The notes below the pieces were generated by a model. The model ran no database searches and was not told the origin of the DNA. It saw only the letters and a program-made list of their open reading frames with translations. From assembly GCF_006715145.1 (NCBI RefSeq), contig NZ_VFMR01000001.1:1922001-1986000 (forward strand): DNA of 64,000 bases, read 5' to 3'. The stretch comes from Microbacterium sp. SLBN-146 (GTDB lineage: Bacteria; Actinomycetota; Actinomycetes; Actinomycetales; Microbacteriaceae). The position numbers and the translations under genes are program-made. Within the stretch, counting starts at the first letter, position 1. Every line of letters begins with the position of its first letter. Shown here in pieces: positions 42,974 to 51,830 of this stretch.

Positions 42974-44638
42974 CTAGACGATCCGGCCGTTCTCGATCCG
43001 GATGACCCGGTCGACGAGGTCATTCGGCACCGTGACGTGCGAAATCAGCACGACGGCCTGGTCGTCGTCGATCGCGGTGAGGAGGTCCGTGAGAAGTGCA
43101 TCGGATGCCGCGGGGTCGACGCCCGCTGTCGGCTCATCGAGCACGAGGACGGGGAACCCGCGAAGGAGCGCGCGCGCGAGTGCGATCCGCTGCGCCTGGC
43201 CACCCGACACGAGGGAGCCGCGTTCGCCGACCCGGGCGTCGAGGCCTCCGCGTGCGCGGAGCCAGGGTCCGAGCCCCACGCGCTCGAGGACGCCTTCCAG
43301 TTCGGCATCCGTCGCGTCGTCGCGCGCGAAGATCAGATTCTGCCGGATGTCCTCGTCGAAGAGCATGGGATGCTGCTCGCACAGTCCGACCGTGAGTCGC
43401 ACGTCGTCGCTCGCGAGGTCGTGCACAGACCGTCCGCCGATGTCGTAGCCGCCGTCGGTCTCGAGGAAACGGACGAGCGCGTGCGCGAGCGTCGACTTGC
43501 CCGCTCCGCTCGAGCCGACGACGAGGACGCGCTCGCCGGGGCGGACATCGAGATCGATGCCGCGGAGTGCGGGGGTCGCGGCTCCGGGCCACCGGACGTC
43601 GGCGTTCTCGAGCCGGATGCCGCTCGCGAGCGGCGGAGCATCGCCCGTCGCGGGCCGATCCCGCTGCACGAGCCCCTCGGGCACGGTACCGGGGACGGCG
43701 TCGGAGACCCGCTCGGCCGAGGTCCGCACCTGTCGCCATGCGGATGCCGCGAGAGGGACGGCGCCGAACACCTCGAAGGTCGCCATCGGGACGAGGACGA
43801 CGACGGCGAGCCAGGGTCCCCATACGCCCGCGGGTGCCGTCACGAGGACTGCCGCGATCGATGCGGCGCCGGCAAGCACCGAGACGACCGCCGTCGTCGC
43901 CGCCTGTGCACCGGCGCGGCGGACGACGGCGCGCCGGAGCTCGGCGTCGGCGGCGGCGATACGGGCGCTGCTGTCGGCCTCGGCACCGTACGCCTGCAGC
44001 ACGTCGAGGCTCCCGAGATGGTCGAGGATTGCGTCGGCGAGCCGGGAACGCAGCGGCGCGATCGACCGCTCGGCGCGGGACCCGGCGATCCACCCCCACA
44101 GCGTCGCGACGATCGCGGCCACGGCGAGGCACGCGAGAAGGGTGAGGGCCGCGGGCCACCACACGATCGCGACGAGGACGACCGCCCCGAGGGCCACGAG
44201 CGCCGACGAGACGAGGGGCTGAACGACCCGGAGTGGAAGGTTCTGCAGGTCGTCGACGTCATCGACGAGCGCGCCGAGCACCGAGCCGCGGCGGGTGCGC
44301 GAGAGGCCGTCGGGGGCGAGCGGAACGAGTCGTCGCACGAGCGACGCGCGTGTCGTCGCGAGTTGCCGGAGCGTCGCGTCGTGCCCCGACAGGCGCTCGA
44401 GATATCGGAAGACCGACCGTGTCAGCGCGAAGAACCGCACACCGACGACGGCGACCGACAGATACAGGACGGGCGGCATCTCGCTCGCGCGCACGATAAG
44501 CCACGCGCTCGTCGCGAGGAGGGCGACGGCGGAGGCCTCGGCGATGAAGCCCGCGGCGAGGGCAGGCCAGAACCGGCGGAGGGAGGGGAGCGCACCGCGG
44601 AGAACGTCCCGCGTCGTGACAGCCTGCTGGGCACTCAC
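42974..44638 (-). CDS. cydC: Thiol reductant ABC exporter subunit CydC
   Basis: A 554-residue half-transporter: six membrane helices (residues about 20-320) fused to an ATPase with Walker A VGSSGAGKST, signature LVSGGQAQRIALARALL and Walker B VLVLDEPTAGVD. With CydD it exports cysteine and glutathione-like thiols and is required for cytochrome bd assembly. GTG 44638 overlaps the cydD stop by four bases. It is the last gene of the cydABDC operon. Confidence 0.95.
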   Translation of the reverse strand: MSAQQAVTTRDVLRGALPSLRRFWPALAAGFIAEASAVALLATSAWLIVRASEMPPVLYLSVAVVGVRFFALTRSVFRYLERLSGHDATLRQLATTRASLVRRLVPLAPDGLSRTRRGSVLGALVDDVDDLQNLPLRVVQPLVSSALVALGAVVLVAIVWWPAALTLLACLAVAAIVATLWGWIAGSRAERSIAPLRSRLADAILDHLGSLDVLQAYGAEADSSARIAAADAELRRAVVRRAGAQAATTAVVSVLAGAASIAAVLVTAPAGVWGPWLAVVVLVPMATFEVFGAVPLAASAWRQVRTSAERVSDAVPGTVPEGLVQRDRPATGDAPPLASGIRLENADVRWPGAATPALRGIDLDVRPGERVLVVGSSGAGKSTLAHALVRFLETDGGYDIGGRSVHDLASDDVRLTVGLCEQHPMLFDEDIRQNLIFARDDATDAELEGVLERVGLGPWLRARGGLDARVGERGSLVSGGQAQRIALARALLRGFPVLVLDEPTAGVDPAASDALLTDLLTAIDDDQAVVLISHVTVPNDLVDRVIRIENGRIV

Positions 44639-46326
44639 GCGATCACCTCGCTCGGCTCGATCCGCACGACCTGATCGGCGATGTCGCGGGCGGTCGTGCG
44701 GTGCGACACCAGGAGCACCGTCGCGCCGTCGTCGGCGAGTGAGCGGATGCTCTGCCAGAGACGATTCTCGGTCGTCGCGTCAAGGGCCGCGCTCGGCTCA
44801 TCGACGGCGACGACGGCGGCCCGGCCCGAGAGGTACCGGTAGAACGAACGCGCGACCGCGACGCGCTGTGCCTGACCGCCCGAGATTCCCGAGCCGCGGA
44901 CGCCGAGCTCGTACGACGGCGGCAGGTCGGCCGCGCAGGCGAGGGAGAGGGCGTGCGTGACGAGCGCGGCATCCGGATTCTCGTCGCCCAGAGCGACGTT
45001 GGCCGCGATCGTTCCCGTCACCAGTCCCGGCTGCTGACCTGCCCACGCGAGCCACGACGCGGGCGCGAGGGTGCGCACGTCGACGGCATCGACCTCGGCG
45101 ACCCCGTCGAAGGTCGCTGCGCCGCGGAGCGCCGCGAGGAGGCTCGACTTGCCTGCGCCGCTCGGCCCTTCGATGAGCGTCACGGTTCCGGGCATCGCCG
45201 TGAAGGAGACCGCGGGGAGAGCTTGTCCTCCGCGCACGACCCGGAGCTCGCGGACCACCAGTGTTGCCGCCGGCACGCGCGACGTCTCCGATCGGGGTCT
45301 CGCGGACGGTTCCGAGGCGCGCGCGGTGTCGCGGGTCCTTGCTGCGTCGAGCACATCGAAGACGTCGTCCGTCGCGGCGACGCCCTCGGATGCCGCGTGG
45401 AACTGCACGCCCACTTGACGCAGCGGCAGGTACGCCTCGGGAGCCAGCAGCAGCACGAAGAGTCCGACGGCGAGCGTGAGCGACCCGTCGATGAGTCGGA
45501 AGCCGATCGAGACGGCGACGATCGCGACGGCGATCGACGCGAGGAACTCGAGCGCGAACCCCGACAGGAACGAGACGCGCAAGACCCTCATCGTCTCGCG
45601 GCGGTAGTCGTCGGTGACGCGCTCGATGGATGCCGCGGCGCGGTGCTGCCTCCCGAACACCTTGAGGGTCGAAAGTCCCTGCACCGTGTCGGAGAAGCGC
45701 GAGGCGAGACGCTGCAGCGTCTTCCACTGACGCTCCTGCACGGCTCGCGTCGCAAGGCCGATGAGCACCATGAAGATCGGGATGAGGGGGATCGTGAGGA
45801 CGACGGTGAGACCCGAGATCCAGTCCTGCCACCACATGACCGCGATGATGAGCGGAGTCGCGACGACCGTCTGCACGAGTTGCGGAAGGTAGCGTCCGAA
45901 GTACGCCTCGAGGGCGTCCAGGCCACGTCCGGCCGTGAGGGCGAGTTCGGCCGAGTTGCGCGTCGAGAGCCACTCGGGGCCGAGCGCCCCGACGGCCACG
46001 ACGAGTGCGCTCCGAAGCTCCGTCTGCACCCGTGCCGCCGCGCGCGAGGCGACGGCCTCACGCGCCCACAGGAGGAGCGCACGCACGATGACGACGGCGC
46101 CTAGGGCGCCGAGCGTGGGCAGGAGCTCGGGGAGCGGCATCCCCTCGATCGCCCCCACGATCGCGGTGGTCAGGAACCACGCGAAGGCGACGATGACCGC
46201 CGTGTGAACGAAAGCGATCGCGGCGATGACGATGAAGAAGCTGCGCGACGACCGCGCATACCGGAGGAGTCGCGGATCGACGGGCTTCGCCCGCGTGCGC
46301 GGGGGAGCCTCCACGATGTCAGTCAT
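44635..46326 (-). CDS. cydD: Thiol reductant ABC exporter subunit CydD
   Basis: A 563-residue partner of CydC with the same layout. The membrane part has LTAGRGLDALEAYFGRYLPQLVQTVVATPLIIAVMWWQDWISGL, a CydD hallmark. The ATPase has Walker A EGPSGAGKSS and signature SGISGGQAQRVAVARSF. The Walker B region reads AAVVAVDEPSAALD. A TAGGCT hexamer lies nine bases upstream of ATG 46326, so a second promoter inside the operon is possible. The spacer from cydB contains a 17-bp tandem duplication. Confidence 0.95.
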   Translation of the reverse strand: MTDIVEAPPRTRAKPVDPRLLRYARSSRSFFIVIAAIAFVHTAVIVAFAWFLTTAIVGAIEGMPLPELLPTLGALGAVVIVRALLLWAREAVASRAAARVQTELRSALVVAVGALGPEWLSTRNSAELALTAGRGLDALEAYFGRYLPQLVQTVVATPLIIAVMWWQDWISGLTVVLTIPLIPIFMVLIGLATRAVQERQWKTLQRLASRFSDTVQGLSTLKVFGRQHRAAASIERVTDDYRRETMRVLRVSFLSGFALEFLASIAVAIVAVSIGFRLIDGSLTLAVGLFVLLLAPEAYLPLRQVGVQFHAASEGVAATDDVFDVLDAARTRDTARASEPSARPRSETSRVPAATLVVRELRVVRGGQALPAVSFTAMPGTVTLIEGPSGAGKSSLLAALRGAATFDGVAEVDAVDVRTLAPASWLAWAGQQPGLVTGTIAANVALGDENPDAALVTHALSLACAADLPPSYELGVRGSGISGGQAQRVAVARSFYRYLSGRAAVVAVDEPSAALDATTENRLWQSIRSLADDGATVLLVSHRTTARDIADQVVRIEPSEVIA

Positions 46327-46363
46327 GCCGCTTCGAGCCTACCCAGCGCATCCGAGCGCCAGC

Positions 46364-46397
46364 GCTCGTCAGTGCGCAGTGCTCGTCAGTGTGCAGG
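46364..46397 (-). repeat. 17-bp tandem duplication over the cydB stop codon
   Basis: 46364-46380 and 46381-46397 match at 15 of 17 positions. The second unit contains the cydB stop codon and last codons; the first unit is an extra copy placed downstream of the stop. Confidence 0.8.
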
Positions 46398-47423
46398 AAC
46401 GCTCGCCGCCTTCTCGATCTTGGACCTCGTGATGCGCTTGCGGAAGATCCAGTAGGTCCACGCCTGATACGCGAGCACGAGGGGGAGGAAGATGAGCGCC
46501 GCCCACGACATGATCGTCAAGGTGTAGTCCGTGCTCGACGCGTTCTCGATCGTCAGGCTGTTCGTGGCCATGTCGACCGTCGACGGCATGACATAGGGGA
46601 AGAGCGCGAACCAGAGCGCGAGGACGGCCGTCACGATCGTGAAGGCGCCGAAGCCGAACGCCCATCCCTCTCGTCCGCGCGCGTTGGCGATCCACGACGA
46701 GATCAGCAGGACGGCGGCGATCGCCGCGCACAGGACGGTGAGCCACACGAGGTCGCGCCCCTCCGAGAACGCCAGCCCGATCGTCCACGCGAGGAAGAGG
46801 GCCGCGACGATGATCGTGAGGAATCCGGCTCGTCCCGCGAGCTTGCGGGCGTCGGCGGCGACCTGTCCGTCGGTCTTGAGCGCGACGAAGTAGATGCCGT
46901 GCGTGAAGAACAGCAGCAGGGTCGTGAGCCCGCCGAGGAGCCCGTACGGGTTCAAGAGTGTGAGCACGGATCCCATGAACTCGTGGTCGGCATCCAGCGG
47001 AACGCCCTGCACGATGTTGGCGACCGCGACGCCCCACAGGAACGCGGGAACGGCCGAGCCGATCACGATCATGCGATCGAAGTTGCGCCGCCACCGGACG
47101 CTGTCGCGCTGGTGCCGGTACTCGAAGGAGACGCCGCGCGCGATGAGGGCGAGGAGGATCAGCAGAAGCGGCAGATAGAAGCCGCTGAAGAGCGTCGCGT
47201 ACCACTCGGGGAAAGCAGCGAAGAGGCACGCGCCGGCGACGATGACCCACGTCTCGTTGAGGTCCCACACGGGGCCGATCGTGTTGATGATCTGGCGGCG
47301 CGAGATGTCGTCCTTGCCGAGGAAGGGCAGCGACATCCCGACGCCGAAGTCGAAGCCGTCGAGGACGAAATACCCGACGAACAGGAAGCCGACGATGAAG
47401 AACCAGAGGTATGCGAGATCCAT
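46386..47423 (-). CDS. cydB: Cytochrome bd ubiquinol/menaquinol oxidase subunit II
   Basis: A 345-residue integral membrane subunit with about eight to nine helices. It begins MDLAYLWFFIVGFLFVGYFVLDGFDFGVG, with the conserved FVLDGFDxGVG motif. RRQIINTIGPVWDLNETWVIVAGACLFAAFPEWYATLFSGFYLPL follows, including the conserved W-D-NE-W. ATG 47423 sits eight bases after the cydA stop. It works with CydA as a high-affinity terminal oxidase in low oxygen. Confidence 0.97.
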   Translation of the reverse strand: MDLAYLWFFIVGFLFVGYFVLDGFDFGVGMSLPFLGKDDISRRQIINTIGPVWDLNETWVIVAGACLFAAFPEWYATLFSGFYLPLLLILLALIARGVSFEYRHQRDSVRWRRNFDRMIVIGSAVPAFLWGVAVANIVQGVPLDADHEFMGSVLTLLNPYGLLGGLTTLLLFFTHGIYFVALKTDGQVAADARKLAGRAGFLTIIVAALFLAWTIGLAFSEGRDLVWLTVLCAAIAAVLLISSWIANARGREGWAFGFGAFTIVTAVLALWFALFPYVMPSTVDMATNSLTIENASSTDYTLTIMSWAALIFLPLVLAYQAWTYWIFRKRITRSKIEKAASVPAH

Positions 47424-47431
47424 GTCAGCTC

Positions 47432-48877
47432 CTAGTACACCGTCGTCGGGGTGTCTTCGACGGACTGCGGCTGGGCGGGCTCCGAGCCCGGTTCGGGAAG
47501 GGGATCGGGCCCCTTCTGAGAGGTCTTCACGATGAGTCCGATCTCGACGACCGCGAGGATCGCGTAGATGAGGGTGAAGGCCGTGAGCGAGATGAGGACG
47601 GTCCAGCCCGGGACGCTCGGCGAGACGCCGTCCTCCGTGAGCATGAGTCCGAATACGATCCACGGCTGGCGGCCCATCTCGGTGAACACCCATCCGACGA
47701 GGATCGCGAAGAGCGATGCGGGCCATGCCCAGATCGCGATCTTCCACGCCCACGCGGGGACGGGGCGCTTGGCCTTCTTGCGCGTGAGCCACAGGCCCAC
47801 GACCGCCGAGAGAGCAGCAAGGCCGCCAAGGCCGATCATCCAGCGGAAGGACCAGTAGGTGACCCACAGGATCGGCGCGAAGTTGCCGTCGACCTGATCG
47901 GCGAACTGCGGGAACAGCTCATTCGTGTACTGCAGGTTGAGGTCGTTGATGCCCTCGACGCAGCCGTCGAGCGAATGCGTCGACAGAAGCGACAGCAGAT
48001 AGGGCACACGGATCGAGAACAGCTCGCTCGTGCCGTCCGGGGTCCCGAGCGTGAAGATCGAGAACGACGCGTTCGCTCCGCACGCCGTGTCGAACATCGC
48101 CTCGGCTGCGGCCATCTTCATCGGCTGCGTCTGCACCATGACGAGGCTCAGCTGATCTCCCGAGAGCGCGACGCCCGCGAACGCCACGATCATGCCCCAG
48201 AGGCCGTAGCGGAGCGCGGGACGCATCATCTCGACGTTCCGGCCGCGCAAGAGCTGCCACGCGGCGATCGAGATGATGACGCCGGCCGTCATCATGAAGG
48301 CGGCGAACAGCGTGTGGGGGAGTGCGGCGAGGGCGACGGGGTTGGTGAGGACCGCGAAGAAGTCGTTCATCTCGGCGCGGGAGCCGTCCTGCGCCATCTG
48401 GTAGCCGACGGGGTTCTGCATGAAGGCATTGGCGGCGAGGATGAAGTACGCCGAGAACCACGCGCCGATCGTCGCGATCCAGATGGTCGCGAGGTGGACC
48501 TTCCGGGGAAGCTTGTCCCAACCGAAGATCCACAGGCCGATGAAGGTCGCTTCGAAGAAGAACGCCATGAGGCCCTCGAAGGCGAGCGGCGCGCCGAAGA
48601 CGTCGCCCACGAACCGCGAGTAGGACGACCAGTTCATGCCGAACTGGAACTCCTGCACGATGCCGGTGACGACGCCCATCGCGAAGTTGATGAGGAAGAT
48701 CTTCCCGAAGAAGCGCGTCAGGTGGAGCCACTTGAGGTTTCCCGTCCGCACCCACGCGGTCTGGAAGATCGACACCGTGAGCGCCATGCCGAGCGTGAGC
48801 GGGACGAAGAGGAAGTGGTACAGCGTCGTCAGGCCGAACTGCCATCTCGCGAGGAGGAGGGGGTCAAGCAGGTCCAC
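47432..48877 (-). CDS. cydA: Cytochrome bd oxidase subunit I
   Basis: A 481-residue haem subunit. His residues for haem b595/b558 are in LLARWQFGLTTLYHFLFVPLTLG and later helices. NLDLQYTNELFPQFADQV-type quinol-loop and GRQPW (TEMGRQPWIVFG) motifs are seen. The Q-loop is the short form typical of Gram-positives. GTG 48877 follows GGAG by 10 bases and fits the family start DLLDPLLLARWQF; the longer reading begins inside the promoter palindrome. First gene of cydABDC. Confidence 0.96.
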   Translation of the reverse strand: MDLLDPLLLARWQFGLTTLYHFLFVPLTLGMALTVSIFQTAWVRTGNLKWLHLTRFFGKIFLINFAMGVVTGIVQEFQFGMNWSSYSRFVGDVFGAPLAFEGLMAFFFEATFIGLWIFGWDKLPRKVHLATIWIATIGAWFSAYFILAANAFMQNPVGYQMAQDGSRAEMNDFFAVLTNPVALAALPHTLFAAFMMTAGVIISIAAWQLLRGRNVEMMRPALRYGLWGMIVAFAGVALSGDQLSLVMVQTQPMKMAAAEAMFDTACGANASFSIFTLGTPDGTSELFSIRVPYLLSLLSTHSLDGCVEGINDLNLQYTNELFPQFADQVDGNFAPILWVTYWSFRWMIGLGGLAALSAVVGLWLTRKKAKRPVPAWAWKIAIWAWPASLFAILVGWVFTEMGRQPWIVFGLMLTEDGVSPSVPGWTVLISLTAFTLIYAILAVVEIGLIVKTSQKGPDPLPEPGSEPAQPQSVEDTPTTVY

Positions 48878-48905
48878 GGTGCGGGGCTCCGATCGCTCAA
48901 ACCGG

Positions 48906-48943
48906 TGTGGTCTGACCACAGGATATCATGTGGTCAGACCACA
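48906..48943 (-). promoter_or_regulatory. cydABDC promoter region with two TGTGGTC-W-GACCACA palindromes
   Basis: Two perfect 15-bp palindromes differ only at the centre: TGTGGTCTGACCACA (48906-48920) and TGTGGTCAGACCACA (48929-48943), centres 23 bp apart. Between them on the minus strand is TGATATCCT, an extended -10 box (TATCCT at 48920-48925). The core TGGTCNGACCA is the operator type of FadR-subfamily GntR regulators. The regulator gene is not in the window. The sites are 29 bases upstream of the cydA start. Confidence 0.8.
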
Positions 48944-49119
48944 CGCACAGGGAATTCTGCGCGTTCTGGTGGTCACGGTACTCACGTGCGGCGCTCCGCG
49001 GGAGAGGGTGCCGCCGTGAAAAAAGGACACGGGCAATCCGTGGGCGCTCCCGCGCCGAATCACTCGGAGGCGATTACCCTCGGCAGAGGAAGCGATCCGA
49101 CGGAAAGGGGGGCGCTCTC
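48944..49119 (+). other. Leader region of moaA, structured-looking but unassigned
   Basis: These 176 bases contain no convincing gene. Short self-complementary parts are seen (ACACGGGCAATCCGTG near 49028, GGCGCTCCCGCGCC near 49044). The region precedes moaA, where a molybdenum-cofactor riboswitch would be found in some bacteria, but I could not fit the known Moco motif. Confidence 0.3.
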
Positions 49120-50238
49120 ATGGCAGCGATCCCCGTGACGATCGGTGCGCGGCGGCCGGAGCCCCTGGCATCCGTTGCGCTTCTCGGCGACGAACCCGGC
49201 GACTCGGGGCGTCCTCTCGTCGACACGCACGGCCGCGTCCACCGTGATCTGCGCATCTCGCTCACCGACCGCTGCTCGTTGCGCTGCACGTACTGCATGC
49301 CGGAGCAGGGCAACGAATGGCTCGCGAAGTCGAGCATCCTCGGGACGGACGAGATCGTTCACGTCGCCCGCGTCGCCGCCGCGGCGGGGGTCACGACCTT
49401 CCGGCTGACGGGGGGAGAGCCGCTTCTGCGCACGGACATCGTCGATGTCGTGCGGCGCATCGCGCAGCTTCGGACCCCCGATGGGGAACCCGTCCATGTC
49501 GCCATGACGACGAACGGCATCCGTCTTCCCGATTTCCTGCCCGATCTGCAGGCGGCGGGGCTCGGGCGGCTCAACATCTCACTCGACACGATCCGTCGCG
49601 ACCGCTTCCGCGAGCTCACTCGTCGTGATCGCCTCGACGACGTGCTCGAGGGGATCGCGGCGGCGCAGCGGTCGGGTCTCAGGCCGCTCAAGATCAACGC
49701 CGTCGCGATGCGCGACGTCAACGACGACGAACTGATCGACCTGGTGGCGTTCGCTATCGAGCACGATGCGCAGCTGCGCTTCATCGAGCAGATGCCCCTG
49801 GATGCGGGACACACGTGGGATCGTGCGCGCATGGTGACGAGGGCGGAGATCCTCGAAACGCTGTCCGCCCGCTGGGAGCTCACCCCCGTGCCCGGGCGCG
49901 GCGGTGCCCCCGCCGAGCGTTGGCAGCTCGACGACGGCCCGCACACGGTCGGCGTGATCGCATCGGTGACGGCGCCGTTCTGCGGTGACTGCGACCGGCT
50001 GCGCCTGACCGCCGACGGTCAGCTGCGCAACTGCCTCTTCTCGACGACGGAGTACGATCTGCTGCCTGCGCTGCGCGGTCCGGGTCTTGCGGCGCCGCCG
50101 GCCTCGGGTGAGGGTGCGCGCGATGCGGCGATCGAGACGATGCTCCGCTCCTGCGTCCTCGGCAAGCTGCCGGGCCACGCGATCAACGACCCGTCCTTCC
50201 TGCAGCCCGCGCGCGGCATGAACGCGATCGGCGGCTGA
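49120..50238 (+). CDS. moaA: GTP 3',8-cyclase MoaA
   Basis: A 372-residue radical SAM enzyme that catalyses the first step of molybdopterin synthesis from GTP. The SAM [4Fe-4S] site is SLTDRCSLRCTYCMPEQG. The second cluster site is in APFCGDCDRLRLTADGQLRNCLF. The chain ends in the conserved double glycine (MNAIGG). AAAGGGGGG precedes ATG 49120. The gene is separate from the moaC unit but completes the pathway here, and it is followed by fdhD on the same strand. Confidence 0.97.
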   Translation: MAAIPVTIGARRPEPLASVALLGDEPGDSGRPLVDTHGRVHRDLRISLTDRCSLRCTYCMPEQGNEWLAKSSILGTDEIVHVARVAAAAGVTTFRLTGGEPLLRTDIVDVVRRIAQLRTPDGEPVHVAMTTNGIRLPDFLPDLQAAGLGRLNISLDTIRRDRFRELTRRDRLDDVLEGIAAAQRSGLRPLKINAVAMRDVNDDELIDLVAFAIEHDAQLRFIEQMPLDAGHTWDRARMVTRAEILETLSARWELTPVPGRGGAPAERWQLDDGPHTVGVIASVTAPFCGDCDRLRLTADGQLRNCLFSTTEYDLLPALRGPGLAAPPASGEGARDAAIETMLRSCVLGKLPGHAINDPSFLQPARGMNAIGG

Positions 50239-50280
50239 GGTCGAGCCGGGCCCCTGCGGCGGGCCCCTCCGGCCCGGGGC

Positions 50281-50286
50281 TAGCAT
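50281..50286 (+). promoter_or_regulatory. -10 box TAGCAT of a leaderless promoter (fdhD)
   Basis: TAGCAT lies six bases before ATG 50293, and no ribosome site is present. Confidence 0.55.
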
Positions 50287-50292
50287 GGCGCC

Positions 50293-51162
50293 ATGGGACG
50301 GATCACGGTGCGGCGTCCCGTCGTCCGCGTCTCCTTCGACGCTGACGGGGCCGCGACGACGCGGCGTCGCCCCGACCATCTCGCGGTCGAGGAGCCGCTC
50401 GAGATCCGCGTCGGCGGCGATCCGCTCGCCGTCACGATGCGCACCCCCGGACACGACATCGAGTTGGCCGCGGGGTTCCTCGTCTCGGAAGGCGTCATCT
50501 CGCGGGGCGAGGAGTACCGGTCCGCGATCCACTGCGGAGGTCCCGGGACGCCCGGTGGCTCGACGGAGAACACGTACAACGTCCTGGACGTCGCTCTGGC
50601 GCCCGGTGTCGCACCGCCTTCGCCGGACATCGCGCGCTCGTTCTATACGACGAGCTCGTGCGGTGTGTGCGGAAAGGCGTCGATCGACGCCGTCGAGACG
50701 GTCTCGTCGTACGACGTGTCGACGGATGCCGCGACGGTCGCCGCGGGCGATCTTCTCGCGTTCCCCGACCGGCTGAGGGAGCAGCAGGCGGTGTTCGAGA
50801 AGACGGGCGGTCTGCACGCCGCGGCGCTCTTCGACGCGGCGTCCGGTGAGATGCTCGTGCTCCGCGAGGACGTCGGTCGGCACAACGCCGTCGACAAGGT
50901 CGTGGGGTGGGCGGTGCTCGACGGACGACTTCCCCTCGTCGGCACCGTGCTGCAGGTGTCGGGGCGCGCGAGCTTCGAGCTCGTGCAGAAGGCCGTCATG
51001 GCCGGCATCCCGATCCTGTCCGCCGTCTCGGCGCCGTCGTCGCTCGCCGTGGAGCTCGCCGACGCGTCGGGGCTCACTCTCGCGGGGTTCGTGCGCGGCA
51101 CGTCGCTCAACCTCTACGCGCACCCGGGGCGTGTCACGACCTCGGCGGCGGCCGCCGACTGA
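50293..51162 (+). CDS. fdhD: Formate dehydrogenase accessory sulfurtransferase FdhD
   Basis: A 289-residue protein that passes sulfur from a cysteine desulfurase to the molybdenum cofactor of formate dehydrogenases. The catalytic loop is [12 protein letters not shown] (CxxC). Family motifs are [56 protein letters not shown] and [20 protein letters not shown]. Its target in this window is presumably the FdhF/YdeP enzyme at 31812. The gene end is three bases from that of the converging regulator. Confidence 0.96.
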   Translation: MGRITVRRPVVRVSFDADGAATTRRRPDHLAVEEPLEIRVGGDPLAVTMRTPGHDIELAAGFLVSEGVISRGEEYRSAIHCGGPGTPGGSTENTYNVLDVALAPGVAPPSPDIARSFYTTSSCGVCGKASIDAVETVSSYDVSTDAATVAAGDLLAFPDRLREQQAVFEKTGGLHAAALFDAASGEMLVLREDVGRHNAVDKVVGWAVLDGRLPLVGTVLQVSGRASFELVQKAVMAGIPILSAVSAPSSLAVELADASGLTLAGFVRGTSLNLYAHPGRVTTSAAAAD

Positions 51163-51165
51163 GGG

Positions 51166-51762
51166 TCAGCGCGTCAAGTGCACGACGCAGGTCTCGGGGT
51201 CGCACGCGGATGCGATGCCCTCGACTTTGAGCGGGCCGCGGGCTTCGGAGAGCACGCTCTGCATGAGTCCGATGTGCACGCGGCACAGCGTCTCGAGATG
51301 GTCGGCCTGTGACGTCGCGTGTGGACACGGTGTGAGATCGATCGTGAGCGCGTGCTCGTCGACGAGCGGATCGAACCCCGCGTCGACGAGATCGTCGACG
51401 ATCGCGTCGAGCTGGTGCGCGGCGTCCTCATCGAGCGGCCCCGCCGAACCGGGGAGGACGCGCCTCATGAGGTCGCCGCGGCGCGCGGCATCCTGAACAC
51501 GGGCTCGCGCGACGGGACTCGATGCGTCCGCTTCCCCCGTCGCGGCGCTGTAGAAGACCCGCGGGCGGCCGCGCGTCGTGCGGTGCTCCTTCTCCTGCAC
51601 GACGTGTCCCGCCGCGACGAGTCGCTGCAGGTGCTCCCGCACGGTGTTGGCGTGGAGCCCTGTGCGCTCGCAGAGCTCCGTGACGGTGCGGCCGGGCTGC
51701 TCCTGCAGCAGGTGGAGGATCTCCACGCGCGAGTAACTCGAGATGGCGCTGTACGGGCCCAT
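51166..51762 (-). CDS. Winged-helix regulator with a cysteine-rich C-terminus (ArsR/SufR-like)
   Basis: A 198-residue regulator. The N-terminal winged helix reads SYSRVEILHLLQEQPGRTVTELCERTGLHANTVREHLQRLVAAGHVV followed by a TTRGRPRVFY wing. The C-terminal part has Cys and His residues in the order TPCPH, LETLCRVHIGLM and ACDPETCVVHL, similar in layout to SufR-type iron-sulfur sensors. It could sense redox state or a metal and control the fdhD/moaA or cyd genes, but this is inferred from position. ATG 51762 has GAGG too close to act and GATCAT six bases upstream, so it appears leaderless. Confidence 0.85.
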   Translation of the reverse strand: MGPYSAISSYSRVEILHLLQEQPGRTVTELCERTGLHANTVREHLQRLVAAGHVVQEKEHRTTRGRPRVFYSAATGEADASSPVARARVQDAARRGDLMRRVLPGSAGPLDEDAAHQLDAIVDDLVDAGFDPLVDEHALTIDLTPCPHATSQADHLETLCRVHIGLMQSVLSEARGPLKVEGIASACDPETCVVHLTR

Positions 51763-51768
51763 ACCTCG

Positions 51769-51774
51769 ATGATC
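51769..51774 (-). promoter_or_regulatory. Candidate -10 box GATCAT of a leaderless promoter
   Basis: GATCAT on the minus strand lies six bases before ATG 51762. Confidence 0.45.
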
Positions 51775-51830
51775 CCACGCCCCAGCCCCCGCCACCCTGC
51801 GCCGAACCACCCTGCGCCGACACTCCGTGA

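Noticed and set aside
43037..44674. A 545-codon plus-strand frame antisense to cydC
   Set aside because: Same reason: cydC is unambiguous on the minus strand and the antisense product has no motif.
46320..46345. Leaderless start for cydD
   Set aside because: The TAGGCT hexamer is nine bases from the ATG, outside the 6-7 base spacing of the other cases; kept only as a possible internal promoter.
48944..49119. Molybdenum-cofactor riboswitch upstream of moaA
   Set aside because: Position is suggestive, but I could not align the conserved elements of the Moco RNA; only short generic hairpins are seen.
47411..49138. A 575-codon plus-strand frame antisense to cydA
   Set aside because: It is extremely rich in Arg, Glu and Asp and mirrors a clear cydA gene on the other strand.
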